Part shown: one piece after another, positions 1-10,149 of the stretch
How positions within the stretch are numbered: the stretch's first letter is position 1
Layout of the letters: each line of letters starts with the position of its first letter
Source of the DNA: Phoenix dactylifera
Lineage: Eukaryota > Streptophyta > Magnoliopsida > Arecales > Arecaceae
Length of the DNA: 64,000 nucleotides
NCBI RefSeq assembly: GCF_009389715.1
Contig: NC_052407.1
Span: forward strand, 8,776,475-8,840,474
Direction: 5' to 3'
The notes under the pieces: model-generated
Told to the model about the DNA's origin: nothing
The model's database searches: none
Seen by the model: the letters and a program-made list of their open reading frames with translations, nothing else
Translations under genes and position numbers: made by a program

Positions 1-3000
1 TGATGGGTGTATTGCTATCGCTACAGAAGACGGATCCCGAGTACTACACCGACCAGATGATCAAATCTCTTGGCGTGGTAAGTTGTCCTGCCTTGTCCAG
101 ATATCTATCCATTTTTTTGGTCTTTGTGGATCCAAATCTATAAAATAAGTCCAGTCCGATTTAGATGTCACCATTTGCTGCAATTGTGGGATAAAGAACG
201 GTTCCTTGTCGTTTTTCCACTTCAGAAGTGTGATGCAAGGATCCATTAATCGCGGGTGGCTGTGGCTCCCACTTACTAGCATGAGTTGACGTGGCACATG
301 ATCCCACATCCACCGCCATTTCCCAAATTAATTATTTGGCCGGTGGGTTAAATTTTTTTAATCATAATCTATTATAATTATAAAAAAACTTATATAGCTA
401 CTTTCCAGGTTCTGCTTCTCAGGTTGAATCATTTATGCTTAGGTTTCAAAAATTTAAAAATATTGATTAGCCACCAAAATTTTAAATTTATTATAACGTG
501 GCCTAGCAATCTATCTTCATTATAAAATATTATCATATTGGGATCTCTCAATAACTATTTTTTTGTAAAATTTCAAAACTATCATTCCCACTAATTTAGC
601 AAAAGACTTTTAGCAAATTGAAAGGAAGAGGAACAAGAGTCACATAAATAAAGCGCTTTAAGATCTTTGGAGGTAGATGGATGATAAAAGATTAATTGCT
701 TTGAGATCCCTGCAGTCAGATGAATGTTAAAGGATAGAATGTTTTAAGATCTATGCATGATCATGAATGATAAAGGACATAATGCTTGGAGATCTATGCA
801 AACGGATGAATAACAGAGGATGAAATAAATTGAGATTTGTGCAAGTAGATAAATGATAGAAAATGGAGTGCTTTGAAATCTATGTAGGCAGATGGATGAT
901 AGAGGATGAAGCACTTTGAGATCAGTGTAGGAGGATGAATGATAGAGAAATATAGTGTTTTAAAATCTGGGCACGTGAATGGATGATAAAGGATGGAGTG
1001 CTTTAGGAGCTGTGTAGACAGATGCATGATAAGAGATGAAGCCTTTTAAGATCTATGTAGGCTGATGAATGATAGAGGATATAGCGCTTTAAGATCTGTG
1101 CAAAAGGATGGATGATAGAGGACAAAGCGCTTTGAGATCTATATATGTGAATGGATGATACATTGAGTGCTTTGAGATATATGGAAGTGGATGGATAATA
1201 GAGGATGAAGTGCTTTGAAATTTGTGTAAACAGATAGATGATGGAGGATAGAGTGCTTAGAGATCTGTGCGGAGATGGATGATAAAAGATGGAGTACTTT
1301 GAGATCTGTGCATGTGGGTAAATGATAGAGGATAGAGCACTTCAGGATTGCATGAAGGCCATGATCTTATCTCTCTAAATTAAGAATATTTTTATCTTTC
1401 TTCTTACTATATTAACGGTGTGAATATCAAGATAGATAATAGCTAGGCTGTATTGCAATGAAAATAAAATTTTGGTGGCTAATTGAAATTTTTTAAATTT
1501 TTAAGATCTAAGTGTAACTGGACCAAATTTGAAAGTGTCTTTGTAATTTTTTTAAATTATAATTATATAGTTCTCCAAAAACTATCTTGGGTCTATTTAT
1601 TGATACATATTTACCAACTATTTTTGTCCAGGACCACCTTTGATGTTGCTTACGATTTTTCCGTGTTCTTCCTCACAACCCTTTTCCTTTCTTACATTCT
1701 GCAAGACAAATTAAGCCTCTAGAAGAAGAAAAAGAATTTCATAGGTGTCAGAGTTTAAGAATAGGTTTCTGATGAATTATCTTCAGCCGTCGATATATAC
1801 CAGCAATAAAAAAAAGGAAGGTTGCGGGGAGCAAACAAACCTTTTCTGAAAAACTCCGAGAACGCCGCGGGTTTGAATCAAGCGAAAGCAGATTCGAGGA
1901 AAAATACTGGAGCGCAACAGATTCGATGCTCGAACAAAGGTTCGGGGCCCAACGGTAACTGCTCGCGCAGCTGTGACTGCAGCCCCCTAAGCCGCGGCTT
2001 AACTGCAAGCTACGGGCTGCCTTTGCGGCTAGACTGCGGCTGCAGCAAGGTGCTGCAGCTGCGGCTTGACTGTGAGAGGCTGCGGCTCCTATTTCTTATT
2101 TGCTTTCATGTACTTCTCTGTCCCACTTAATTTCTTTTTTTTATTACCTAGTACTTGGAGCCATACAATATTGCAAGCCTTGTCACGATTCTATTGATTT
2201 CTTTCTTAAATTTCCAAAGTATGGGCATATTTTATAATATTCCAAATATATCTTTTCATGCTATCCAATATGCTCTAATTCTATTACATATATTTTCATC
2301 CATCTTCCTATTATTTTTTATAATAAATCTTAGAAAATAAAATTGGTCACTCTATAGTATCTCCTGTATATCAATTTTAATTGTTGTTATACCTTCATTT
2401 TATTCTCATTAAATTTCTATTTCGCATACTCTATCTTTATATATAATTTTTAAACCATTATTTTCTCAAATTTTCCTCCATAATGTTAATTTAGTATTTA
2501 ATCTAATTTTATTTTCATCAACAAAAGCCACATTGTCTACAAATAACATAGATCATGGTCTATCTTCTTGAATATTAGACGTGAGTTCATCTTTGATCAG
2601 TATACAAAATAATAGGTTTGTTGCTGTTTGCACCGTATATTTGCTCACATATGTGGTCCAATGGGCTTGTTGAGCCAAATTGGTTATATGATGAATGCAC
2701 CCAACGAATGGATTGGATATCTTCAAAATTCAATGATAGATTTAGGCGGAAAAAATCTGTCTATCGTATGTTTGAAGATATGGTCAGTTAGAGACAACAT
2801 AGGGGGCAAGTGGGGAATAACTAACCACTACTTGGAACTGCATGAGAAGATAAGATGTATAAAAGAAAATTTGTAATGAGAGCAAAAAACACTTCTTAGA
2901 ACAAAAAAATTGATGTATATTATTATCTGCTTTATTTTTCTCTAGGGTAGATTTACGACAAATTTAAGTAGTATTATGTGATCTCAAAAGTTCTTAAAGG

Positions 3001-4164
3001 TTCAAAGCAACTGAACTCGATCTTATCTTCTTCAAATTCCGACGATAGACCAATGGCATACTGCACAAATCTCCTCACGCCGCCATTTGCTTGATATTCA
3101 TGTTTTAATCTGAAAATCTGAGAAATAGTTGTTGATTCTTGATGTAAATATGTAGTGACTGGAAAAATTTTTGTTGTACCACACCAACACCCAACACTTG
3201 TTAATACCTAACCTACATATTCTTAATTATTTTTGTATATCATTTATGTGCACCTTTTCTTCCTAAAATTCTCCAAATCACTTTTCTCGGCATAAGCTTT
3301 CTCTAAATCAATATGGAGAACAATTGGGCATCTTCTTGCTGAACTAATTTGTTCTCTAAGTTCTCACTTCAACTGTGAGAACGTGCCAAGCCTACATTGG
3401 CTTTTAGTTTCTCTTTATCTACAACGAATGTCCATTAATATTGCAGCCAAGTTAAATTCGACCCAATTATATAGCAGTTTATTTTACATCCAAACTATCA
3501 TGCTAAAAATTGTCACTCAAATTCACAATGCAGCACTTTTCTTTGACAGGGTTTATTAGCAGCAGGCACAGATACTTCATCTGATACAGTTGAATGGACC
3601 TTGTCTCTCCTACTTAACAACCCACAGGCACTGAAAAAGGCCAGGGAAGAGATAGATGCCCGTGTAGGAAAAGGTCGCCTGCTGGAGGAGGCGGATTTTT
3701 CTAACCTTCCATACCTCCAGTGCGTCATCACTGAAACTCTTCGGTTGTACCCAGCTGCCCCACTCCTACTGCCTCATGAATCATCCCAAGAGTGCAGTGT
3801 GGGAGGCTTTCATATTCCATGCGGAATGATGCTGCTAGTCAATGCATACTCAATTCACAGGGACCCCAAGGTATGGGAGGAGCCTACAAGGTTCATGCCA
3901 GAAAGATTTGAGGGTGGGAAAGGGGAAGGGAAGTTGATGATCCCCTTTGGGATGGGAAGGAGAAGGTGCCCGGGTGAAGGCCTTGCAGTGAGGGTGGTTG
4001 GCCTAGCATTAGGAGCCTTGATCCAGTGCTTTGAGTGGGAAAGAACTGGAAAGGAAGAGGTGGACATGACAGAAGGCTCGGGTCTAACTCTGCCCAAGGC
4101 TATTCCTCTAGAGGCCATGTATCGGCCACGCCAAAGCATGCTGGATACTCTCAAGAAACTCTGA
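1..4164 (+). CDS. CYP81-family cytochrome P450, gene 1 (5' end outside window)
   Basis: Microsomal haem-thiolate monooxygenase of the plant CYP81 family; members hydroxylate specialised metabolites such as isoflavones, lignans or glucosinolate intermediates, and some detoxify herbicides. The substrate here cannot be read. Only the last 25 codons of exon 1 are inside the window (frame starts at base 3, ends 77, then GTAAGT). The intron is 78-3549 and exon 2 is 3550-4164 (205 codons with stop). Exon 2 shows the I-helix AGTDTSS motif, the K-helix ETLR, PERF, and the haem loop [10 protein letters not shown] with its cysteine ligand, so the visible part looks functional. The intron is unusually long (3,472 bp) and full of repeats. 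Exon 2 differs from gene 3 by about 11 residues. A Cys replaces the usual Arg in the P-R-G motif (codon TGC at 3820). The family call is firm; the subfamily is not. Confidence 0.9.
649..1350. repeat. 43-bp minisatellite in the P450 intron (copy A)
   Basis: About 16 diverged tandem copies of a 43-bp unit. The recognisable core reads GATGGATGATAGAGGATG followed by an AGTGCTTTGAGATCTATG-like half. The same array lies at the same intron position in gene 3, so it predates the duplication. Open frames across it on the minus strand come from the periodicity and are not genes. Confidence 0.9.
1722..2092. other. GC-rich block present only in the gene 1 intron
   Basis: About 370 bp replace a short stretch of the gene 3 intron (after 32567). 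From about 1965 it is rich in GCGGCT/GCAGC hexamers that can pair with one another. No recognised domain or clear target duplication was seen; it could be an insertion in copy A or a loss from copy B. Confidence 0.5.
2375..3370 (-). mobile_element. Decayed non-LTR retrotransposon (LINE-like) fragment in intron
   Basis: Present in gene 1 and absent from gene 3, where the flanks are joined at a short TCAA overlap. On the minus strand, codons at 3292-3309 read DLEKAY, part of the conserved IDLEKAYD block of plant LINE-type reverse transcriptases. The surrounding frame is broken. The rest of the segment is AT-rich with no continuous frame, so the element type rests mainly on that motif. Confidence 0.4.
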
Positions 4165-5735
4165 ATCATTTCTGCATGATTTAATCAAGAATTAGCTATC
4201 AATACTAGTTGACAGTTCGATTGAAATCTTTTAGATAAGTATTTTGATAGTGACTATGTATAAGTCTGAATAGGAGATATTGGTACTTTCTGTCTTGATT
4301 GGTATGCACGTAGTTCCTGATTTAAACTTATCTAGCCCAGAAACTATGTAAATTTACTTTTCTTCTTTCTTTTTGAACACAGTTTACACTCTCTCTTGCG
4401 AAGAGAACAGCGGATGTCCAGACTCTTGCGAATAGAAATCCAAACAGATATGGAATTTCATACTTGTTAGCATTAGAAAGCTCTTTTTCTATTTTGGAGA
4501 TACTAAGAGAAACTATCTAAGAACTTTTATACTTCGGTTGCCGATTTGCTGATGATGTTCAAAGCTAGCAGATTAATTAATAAAACTTATGCTAGTTAGC
4601 ATCTTTTATAAGCGAACAAAGATAGATGGATTGTAATGTGTTTTTAAATTTTGAAACAACAAATTATGATTTTACAAATTTATATGGAATTAGAGATTTC
4701 TATTCTAGGAGACCTTTCTTATGTCTTATTCTCTTGTTAATTTTCATTCTAGATCTTTATCTATCTGATGGCCAGATGCCTTATGTCAAGGGTTTCGAGT
4801 GAGGGTACGATACTAGAGATACTACTACTTGCAGTGCGTTGGTACCACCAAGGCATTTCGAATACCAATTCCCTGCTGCGGAAGTAGACTTGAAAGCTCA
4901 CCTCAAAAGAATATATAGCATCCAACAGTCTTAACCAACTTATTTAAAAAATTCACACTTTAACTTGGATAGGTCAAATTTGAACGTATACGGTCAATCA
5001 ACCTAGTGCTACTTGGATAGTTCAAATTTGAATGCATACAATCAATAAACTTAGTGCTAACACCTTGGGTAGGAAACCCAAAATTGCCCAAAAATTAAAT
5101 GGATCGGGTCGGGTCTGAATTCAGTAAACTCAGACCCTATCCAAAAAATAGAACGAATCTAATTTTAGAACCTGATCCGACCCTATGGGTCCTCCCAAAT
5201 GGGTTGTGCCACGGGTTAACCCGACCTATTTGCAGCATTAGCCCCCATGGACATCAATATGAGCTCTTCAAATGAAGATTTTATTTTGGTCCACATCCTC
5301 CCTTCAGCTTGCCTCTTCGCCCTCAATCGCTTCGAAGAGGCCGAGCCCCCACCAATCCTTCTCCCCACCACCCTTCTCAACACTCTCGTCGTCCTCTGAT
5401 AATCCTTCTTCGTCGTCAACTATTGTCCTTTCTCTCTCCTTTTGCCACTGCACCACTGCCTTGTTGCCACGTCCACCGTTCGCGAAACCACGAATCACGT
5501 TGACCTTCTATCCATTGCGCTGGTAATTTCCTTGATCTTTTGGAGAGTATCTTTCAGAGAGGGGCGGAGAGGAGATGAGAATGGGTTTGGTCGGGCAAGC
5601 TACAAAAGATTAAAAATGATGTTAAGTCAGGTTCTCAGTCAGAGTTTAGAATGCACTAGGATGGATCATTGAGATTCAATAACAAAATTTGTATTCCAAA
5701 TGATTCTAAATGAAAAAGAGAAATTATAGAAAAAA
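4165..5735. other. Shared 3' flank of P450 gene 1, no convincing gene
   Basis: Mostly AT-rich sequence also found downstream of gene 3. A 50-codon frame starting at ATG 5247 (stop at 5397) is partly kept in copy B, where the ATG is ATA, but it resembles no family I know. GGTCGGGTC-type motifs recur at 5100-5220. Copy B lacks about 140 bp corresponding to 5594-5735. Confidence 0.5.
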
Positions 5736-6106
5736 CTCATAGCATAGAGTACATAGTGCGTCATGTGAGTACTAAGATATACAAATATTTGAAGAATATA
5801 TTTTGGTGGAATAACATGAAGAGAGATTGCACATGTTCGTAGCACAATGTTTGACTTATCGGCATGTTAAAGTGGATCATCAGAGACCAACAGGGTTGTT
5901 GCATCCTTTTTCGATTCCTGAATAAAAGTGGGAGCACAGCACAATAGACTTCGTCTCTGGGTTGCCTCGTACTCCTAATGGTTATGATGCCATATGGGTA
6001 ATTGTAGATAGATTGAGAAAATCAGCTCACTTTTTAGCATTTAAAATAAGAATGACATTAGAAAAGTTTGAAGAGTTTTATATTGAGCAGATAGTGAGGT
6101 TGCATA

Positions 6107-8459
6107 TGTTAGATGTATGCCCTAGAAGCCAATTTTGGCTGACACATTATTAATTCTAGGACATAATTTGTACTTGACTTTATTATTATTGAATAAATGA
6201 AAGGCATCTTTTTTATTCATATTATTATTGTGTCTATGAATCGTCTAAAGAATTAATAAGATGATGATGCATATTCTCAAGAGTTGAGAATTTGAGCCAT
6301 GTATCATTAGTGATTAATTTCTAAACGCTCCTGATCGATGGATCATCACGAGGACGGTGATCGATCCGATGAGATTAGTGCACACATTACTTTCCCTATG
6401 GATGGACGAGACTCAAGTCCACGGTGTAGGGACACTGAAGTAATAGTGCAGGTGCTTGTTTGAGAACAAGGGTACTGAGCGTGACCAATACAAGAAGTCA
6501 CTTGGATGTCTATCCACTCGTCAGTGACTTGCTTGATGTTGCAGTAGTGTGACTGGTCCTTTGACCTACAATGCTTCGGCTACTCACAGTGAGGTTATTG
6601 TAGTTTGACTGCACACATACATGGTCTCTAGCCATATGGGTCCATGCAGTGTAGATTGGCTGCAGTAGGTTCACTGTAGGAGTAGGGTATGCACCAATAA
6701 GGAATCTATCGACCTTGATAGATAAGGAGAGATCCTATGTGATTTATAAGACTGAGTTCGTAAGACCTCGGCCGGGGCAGATTGCACAGTGGAGAAAGAG
6801 TTCTCCGCTCTCGAACTTAAGTCGAATAAATCTTGACATATGACAGACGAAGGGGTTTGACGAGTTATCCATGACCTCCATCTTGTAGGGATCTACGATA
6901 GAAGGACTGTATCACATGATAACTGCACCTAGAGGTTCATCATTCTATTCTACTGGATAGCCACTACATGCTGCTAGGTGTCACTGGTGGATGGTGGGAC
7001 TCATAAGGATTATCTCGATGATCGATAAACCCTAATGAGTAGAGTTAGAATCGTTCCAATCCAGTAAAAGGAGTTTTCAATGTTATTCTGATAGAGATCA
7101 CAATATATCTCACTACCAGTCAGAGTAGAACCTATGGGGTCACACACATAAGAAGCACTGACCGATCCGATGGTTGAATCGTGATTAGGAATCACAAGTA
7201 ATCAATTCGATTGATAATAAGTTGAAGAAGGAACAAAGAAAATTAATTAATTGGACTTAGACACAAATCCTACTTCGAGTAGGATTCCTAGAGTCCTAAT
7301 TGGATTAGGACTGGGAATCCTAATTGGAGTAGGACTGGGATTCCTACTTGGAGTAGGATTCCCACAATCCTAATTAGATTAGGATTTTGAATTCAATTTG
7401 GATTCCTACTTAGAATAGGATTCCTAGAAGTCCTAATTGGATTAGGACTTCGGATTCAAATAAGAGTCCTAATTGGATTAGGACTTCGGATTCAAATAAG
7501 AGTCCTAATTGGATTAGGATTTCTTAAGTCCTAATTAATTATTAATCTAACTAATCAACAAGACTCCTAATTGGATTAGGATTGAAGGGTTCAATTGAGT
7601 CATGGTTCATTAAGTTCTAATTAGATTAGAACTTACCTAGATTAAGCCCAAATTGGTTCACCTTTGGTCCAAGCCTAATTAGATTAGGACCAAACCATAA
7701 GAGGGACACCTAATCCTCCTTGGAGGAGGATTAGGTTAACCAAATAAGAGGGGCATGAGCCCCTCTCCTTTTTCTTGGTGCGGCATGAAGAGAGGGGGCC
7801 GGCGCCCCCTCTTTGGAAATTAGTCTAGGGCTCCTAAATTGTAGGAGCCCTAGATGGCTTTAAAAAGGGAGCAAGGGGCCGGCACCCTAATGAGTGAAAG
7901 CCCTCCTCCTTGCAGCCGTGGCCTCCCTCTCCTCCTTCTCCATCTTCAGCCGCAAGCAAGGGAAAGAAAAGGAAGATTGTTTGGTGGCCTCTTCCTCCTC
8001 CCTTCTTCCTTCCAACACAGGGAAAAGAAAGAAGGCTGCAGAGGCTTTGATCTTCTTCCTCTCTTCATCCTTCTTCCTCCTCCTCCCAAGCACAATCAAG
8101 GGTTGATTGAAAGGGAGAAAATCAGCCATCAAAGTTATCTCTGCAAGGGAGCTAGCACTCCGGGGAGATAGAAAGCTTAGATCAGTTTTCTGCTTCGTGT
8201 GGATACCCGTAGAGGCCGGGCACTTGAACGGCTTCAAGCGAACCTTCATCCAAAACCACGATCATCAGTTTGCGATGATCATCTACCCACACAAGGTGAA
8301 GATCTGATCTTCCTAAGTTTCTAAAAGTTTTAATTCTTATCTATCTATGAACTGTTTCTTGAAACACGTTCATGCGATGAACGTCGATCCCGCTTATGCC
8401 GATTCCGCTGCCATCTGAATTTTTTTTGAATTTTCTGCGGCATGGGCGGGTTCCCAACA
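6107..8459. mobile_element. Solo LTR of 2.35 kb with GCATA target duplication
   Basis: The insert begins TGTTAGATG, ends CCCAACA (TG...CA with TGTT/AACA ends), and is flanked by exact 5-bp repeats GCATA at 6102-6106 and 8460-8464. Copy B lacks it, so the empty site is visible. No second LTR, primer-binding site or pol frame is seen inside, which makes a solo LTR the best reading. Open frames at about 7854-8307 are not recognisable as genes. A strong hairpin lies at about 7791-7813. Confidence 0.85.
7265..7600. repeat. Iterated near-palindromes within the solo LTR
   Basis: About ten copies of a near-palindromic core TCCTAATTGGATTAGGA, spaced 18-40 bp apart, some separated by a GGATTCAAATAAGAG spacer. 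Each core has arms TCCTAAT and ATTAGGA. Such iterations may be LTR enhancer repeats; that role is inferred. Confidence 0.75.
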
Positions 8460-8759
8460 GCATAGAGTTCTTGTATCCATTGTATCCGACAAGGACTCTT
8501 GTGGCTTTTTTTTGGGATAGTTTGCATAAAACTTTGGTCGAATTTGCATATAATAATAGTTACCAAGCAAGTAATTAGATGGCCCCTTATGAGGCTCTTT
8601 ATGAAAGGAAGTACAGATCTCTTATTTATTGGGATAATATAAGTGAAAGAAGATTTATGGATTCTGAGAATGTTCAGCAAATAATAAAGAACATTTAGCT
8701 AATTAGAGAATGCCTCCGGATAGCTTAGAAGAGATTGTTCAGCAACGGATTTGCCAACT

Positions 8760-9043
8760 TCACTTAAAATTCTTAAATTAAAAAGCCGCGCCCATGCCCC
8801 TGCGGGTTCCCCACCCCTCCGCAGGCTCCGCCGCCCCTCCGCCCCTCCGCGGATCTCCGATGGCGGCCACAGGTCTCCTCTTTCTCTCTCTTCCCTGCGC
8901 TCTCTCTCGTTCTCTTTTTCTTCTCCGGCTCCGGCAGGAAAGAGCTGGCCGGTTTGTATCGGCTGGTTTCGGTACGAACCGGAACCGTACTGGTCCGGTA
9001 GGTGACCGATACGCCTACCGGTACCGGTACAGCGAACCTTGAT
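8760..9043. repeat. TACCGGTAC-rich dispersed repeat, copy 1
   Basis: A CT-rich tract (8870-8935) is followed by a run of overlapping CGGTAC/TACCGG words ending GCGAACCTTG near 9040. The same order of CT tract, then GGTAC words, then GCGAACCTTGG recurs at 46850-47020 and, more loosely, at 43660-43870. It sits at the junction where copy A lost most of the gypsy LTR. Confidence 0.6.
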
Positions 9044-9044
9044 C

Positions 9045-9641
9045 TAGATTAGTTTAGTTAGAACATTTTATTTGATTTGAATATTTCGACTTATGTCACT
9101 TTGGAGTAACTATAATGGTTTGTTTTAGATCATGATTAAATTAATTTACAAAAGATCAAAGAATTATTATTGCTTGGAGATTCTGATATGATTTGTAGCC
9201 TTGCATGCTTGCATAATTCGTCATGCAGGTATGCGTCATTTGTTACGCTTTGGGTTCGGGGCATGACACATGTGCTCTTGAGTTTTATTATTTTTTTGAG
9301 CTATCACTTTATCGCTCTTAGGAGATCTCCACTGAGAGTTTGCCTCACTTAGGCATCAGTGGGTGCCCTATTATTTACTTTCTAGCAAAAGAACTTTCGT
9401 ATGTTTGCTGTTTCAAGTTGGATCCTGTGTTGGAGCAAAGGTTCGAGCAAGATCCCCATCACTCAACACTATCTCGAGAGCAACTAGCATTAGAGCCATC
9501 ACCGCCCGAGCGTAGCAGCTGTCAAACTATTGTTACAGAGACAAGTGATGATCTTCGGCTTATCTTCACGATCTGAGAAGCCAATCACTCGAACTTTTCG
9601 GTAGCTCAGCTAGTGCAGTGCTTCAATCGGATCAATTTGAA
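9045..9641. mobile_element. 3' end of a gypsy-type LTR plus adjoining leader (copy A)
   Basis: 9045-9274 matches the last 230 bp of the LTR at 36690-38970 and ends in GGGCATGACA. The following approximately 370 bp matches 38971-39342. The rest of the LTR seen in copy B is missing here. Confidence 0.7.
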
Positions 9642-9734
9642 GGTTGCGCATGTATTGTTGTCAAAATTTTGGTATCCTTGGGCCAAACCATGCTCATTTT
9701 CATTCAAAAAAAAAAAGTTGTTTTTTTGTGTATG

Positions 9735-9962
9735 AAGGTCTTTCTATTTCACTGGAGCTTAACATCAGATCTTTGCATGCTTGGGGCAAACCTACTTGGT
9801 ACTCTTACTCTTGAAGCTTCCGACTTCTATTCAACAAAACATCTAATAGAGCTACCACAAATTTTTAAGACAAGCTCTAGTTAAATTATTCCTTGTTTTG
9901 TCATTGTGAAAACTGTTTAAGTGCCTTTTTTTCTCTAAATAGTTTTGAAGATGTAGTCAAGC
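9735..9962 (-). repeat. 228-bp direct repeat, left copy (right copy 13536-13764)
   Basis: Nearly identical to 13536-13764, both running from TCACTGGAGCTTAAC to AGTCAAGCAC. The right copy sits directly upstream (minus strand) of transposase-like exons and is probably part of that gene. The left copy is cut off from any such exon. The two flank a 3.6-kb block. Confidence 0.8.
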
Positions 9963-10149
9963 ACTGGAGAGACTGGCATAAAAAATAAAGGGTTGGTCGA
10001 GATCAAACACCCGCACAAAAGTGATATCACTTACTAGGATGCTGGTAGTGTAAGCTTCGTCAATGACCCTGCAAATCCTAGCCCCTCCAACTGAGCTCGG
10101 TCGCTCGGAAGTGTAGCACAATGGACGAGCTCACAGGCGACCTTGCTAG

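Larger units (their letters stand above)
5736..8738 (+). mobile_element. Ty3/gypsy integrase fragment, copy A, split by a solo LTR
   Basis: 5736-6106 and 8465-8738 together match the gypsy pol fragment of copy B (35396-36560). They carry remnants of the integrase zinc-binding region and the start of the catalytic core, with several stops and frameshifts. A solo LTR (6107-8459) separates them. Just after it, about 140 bp present in copy B is missing, with a short TTTGG/CTTGG overlap at the junction. Not functional. Confidence 0.75.
1..9641. repeat. Segmental duplication, copy A (pairs with 30842-39342)
   Basis: Base 1 aligns with 30842 and the match runs, with indels, through the end of P450 exon 1, the intron, exon 2, the 3' flank, a gypsy integrase fragment and an LTR end. 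It stops near 9641 (copy B near 39342). The duplication also extends left beyond the window. Indels specific to copy A include a GC-rich intron block at about 1722-2092, about 1 kb of intron at 2375-3370 that B lacks, and a 2,353-bp solo LTR at 6107-8459. Confidence 0.9.

Noticed and set aside
649..1350. Regularly spaced repeats considered as a CRISPR-like array
   Set aside because: The whole 43-bp unit is repeated with no unique spacers, and this is a plant intron.
9600..9640. tRNA-like A-box TAGCTCAGC (clearer at 39304 in copy B)
   Set aside because: No GGTTCGA-type B-box and no cloverleaf can be drawn at the right distance.
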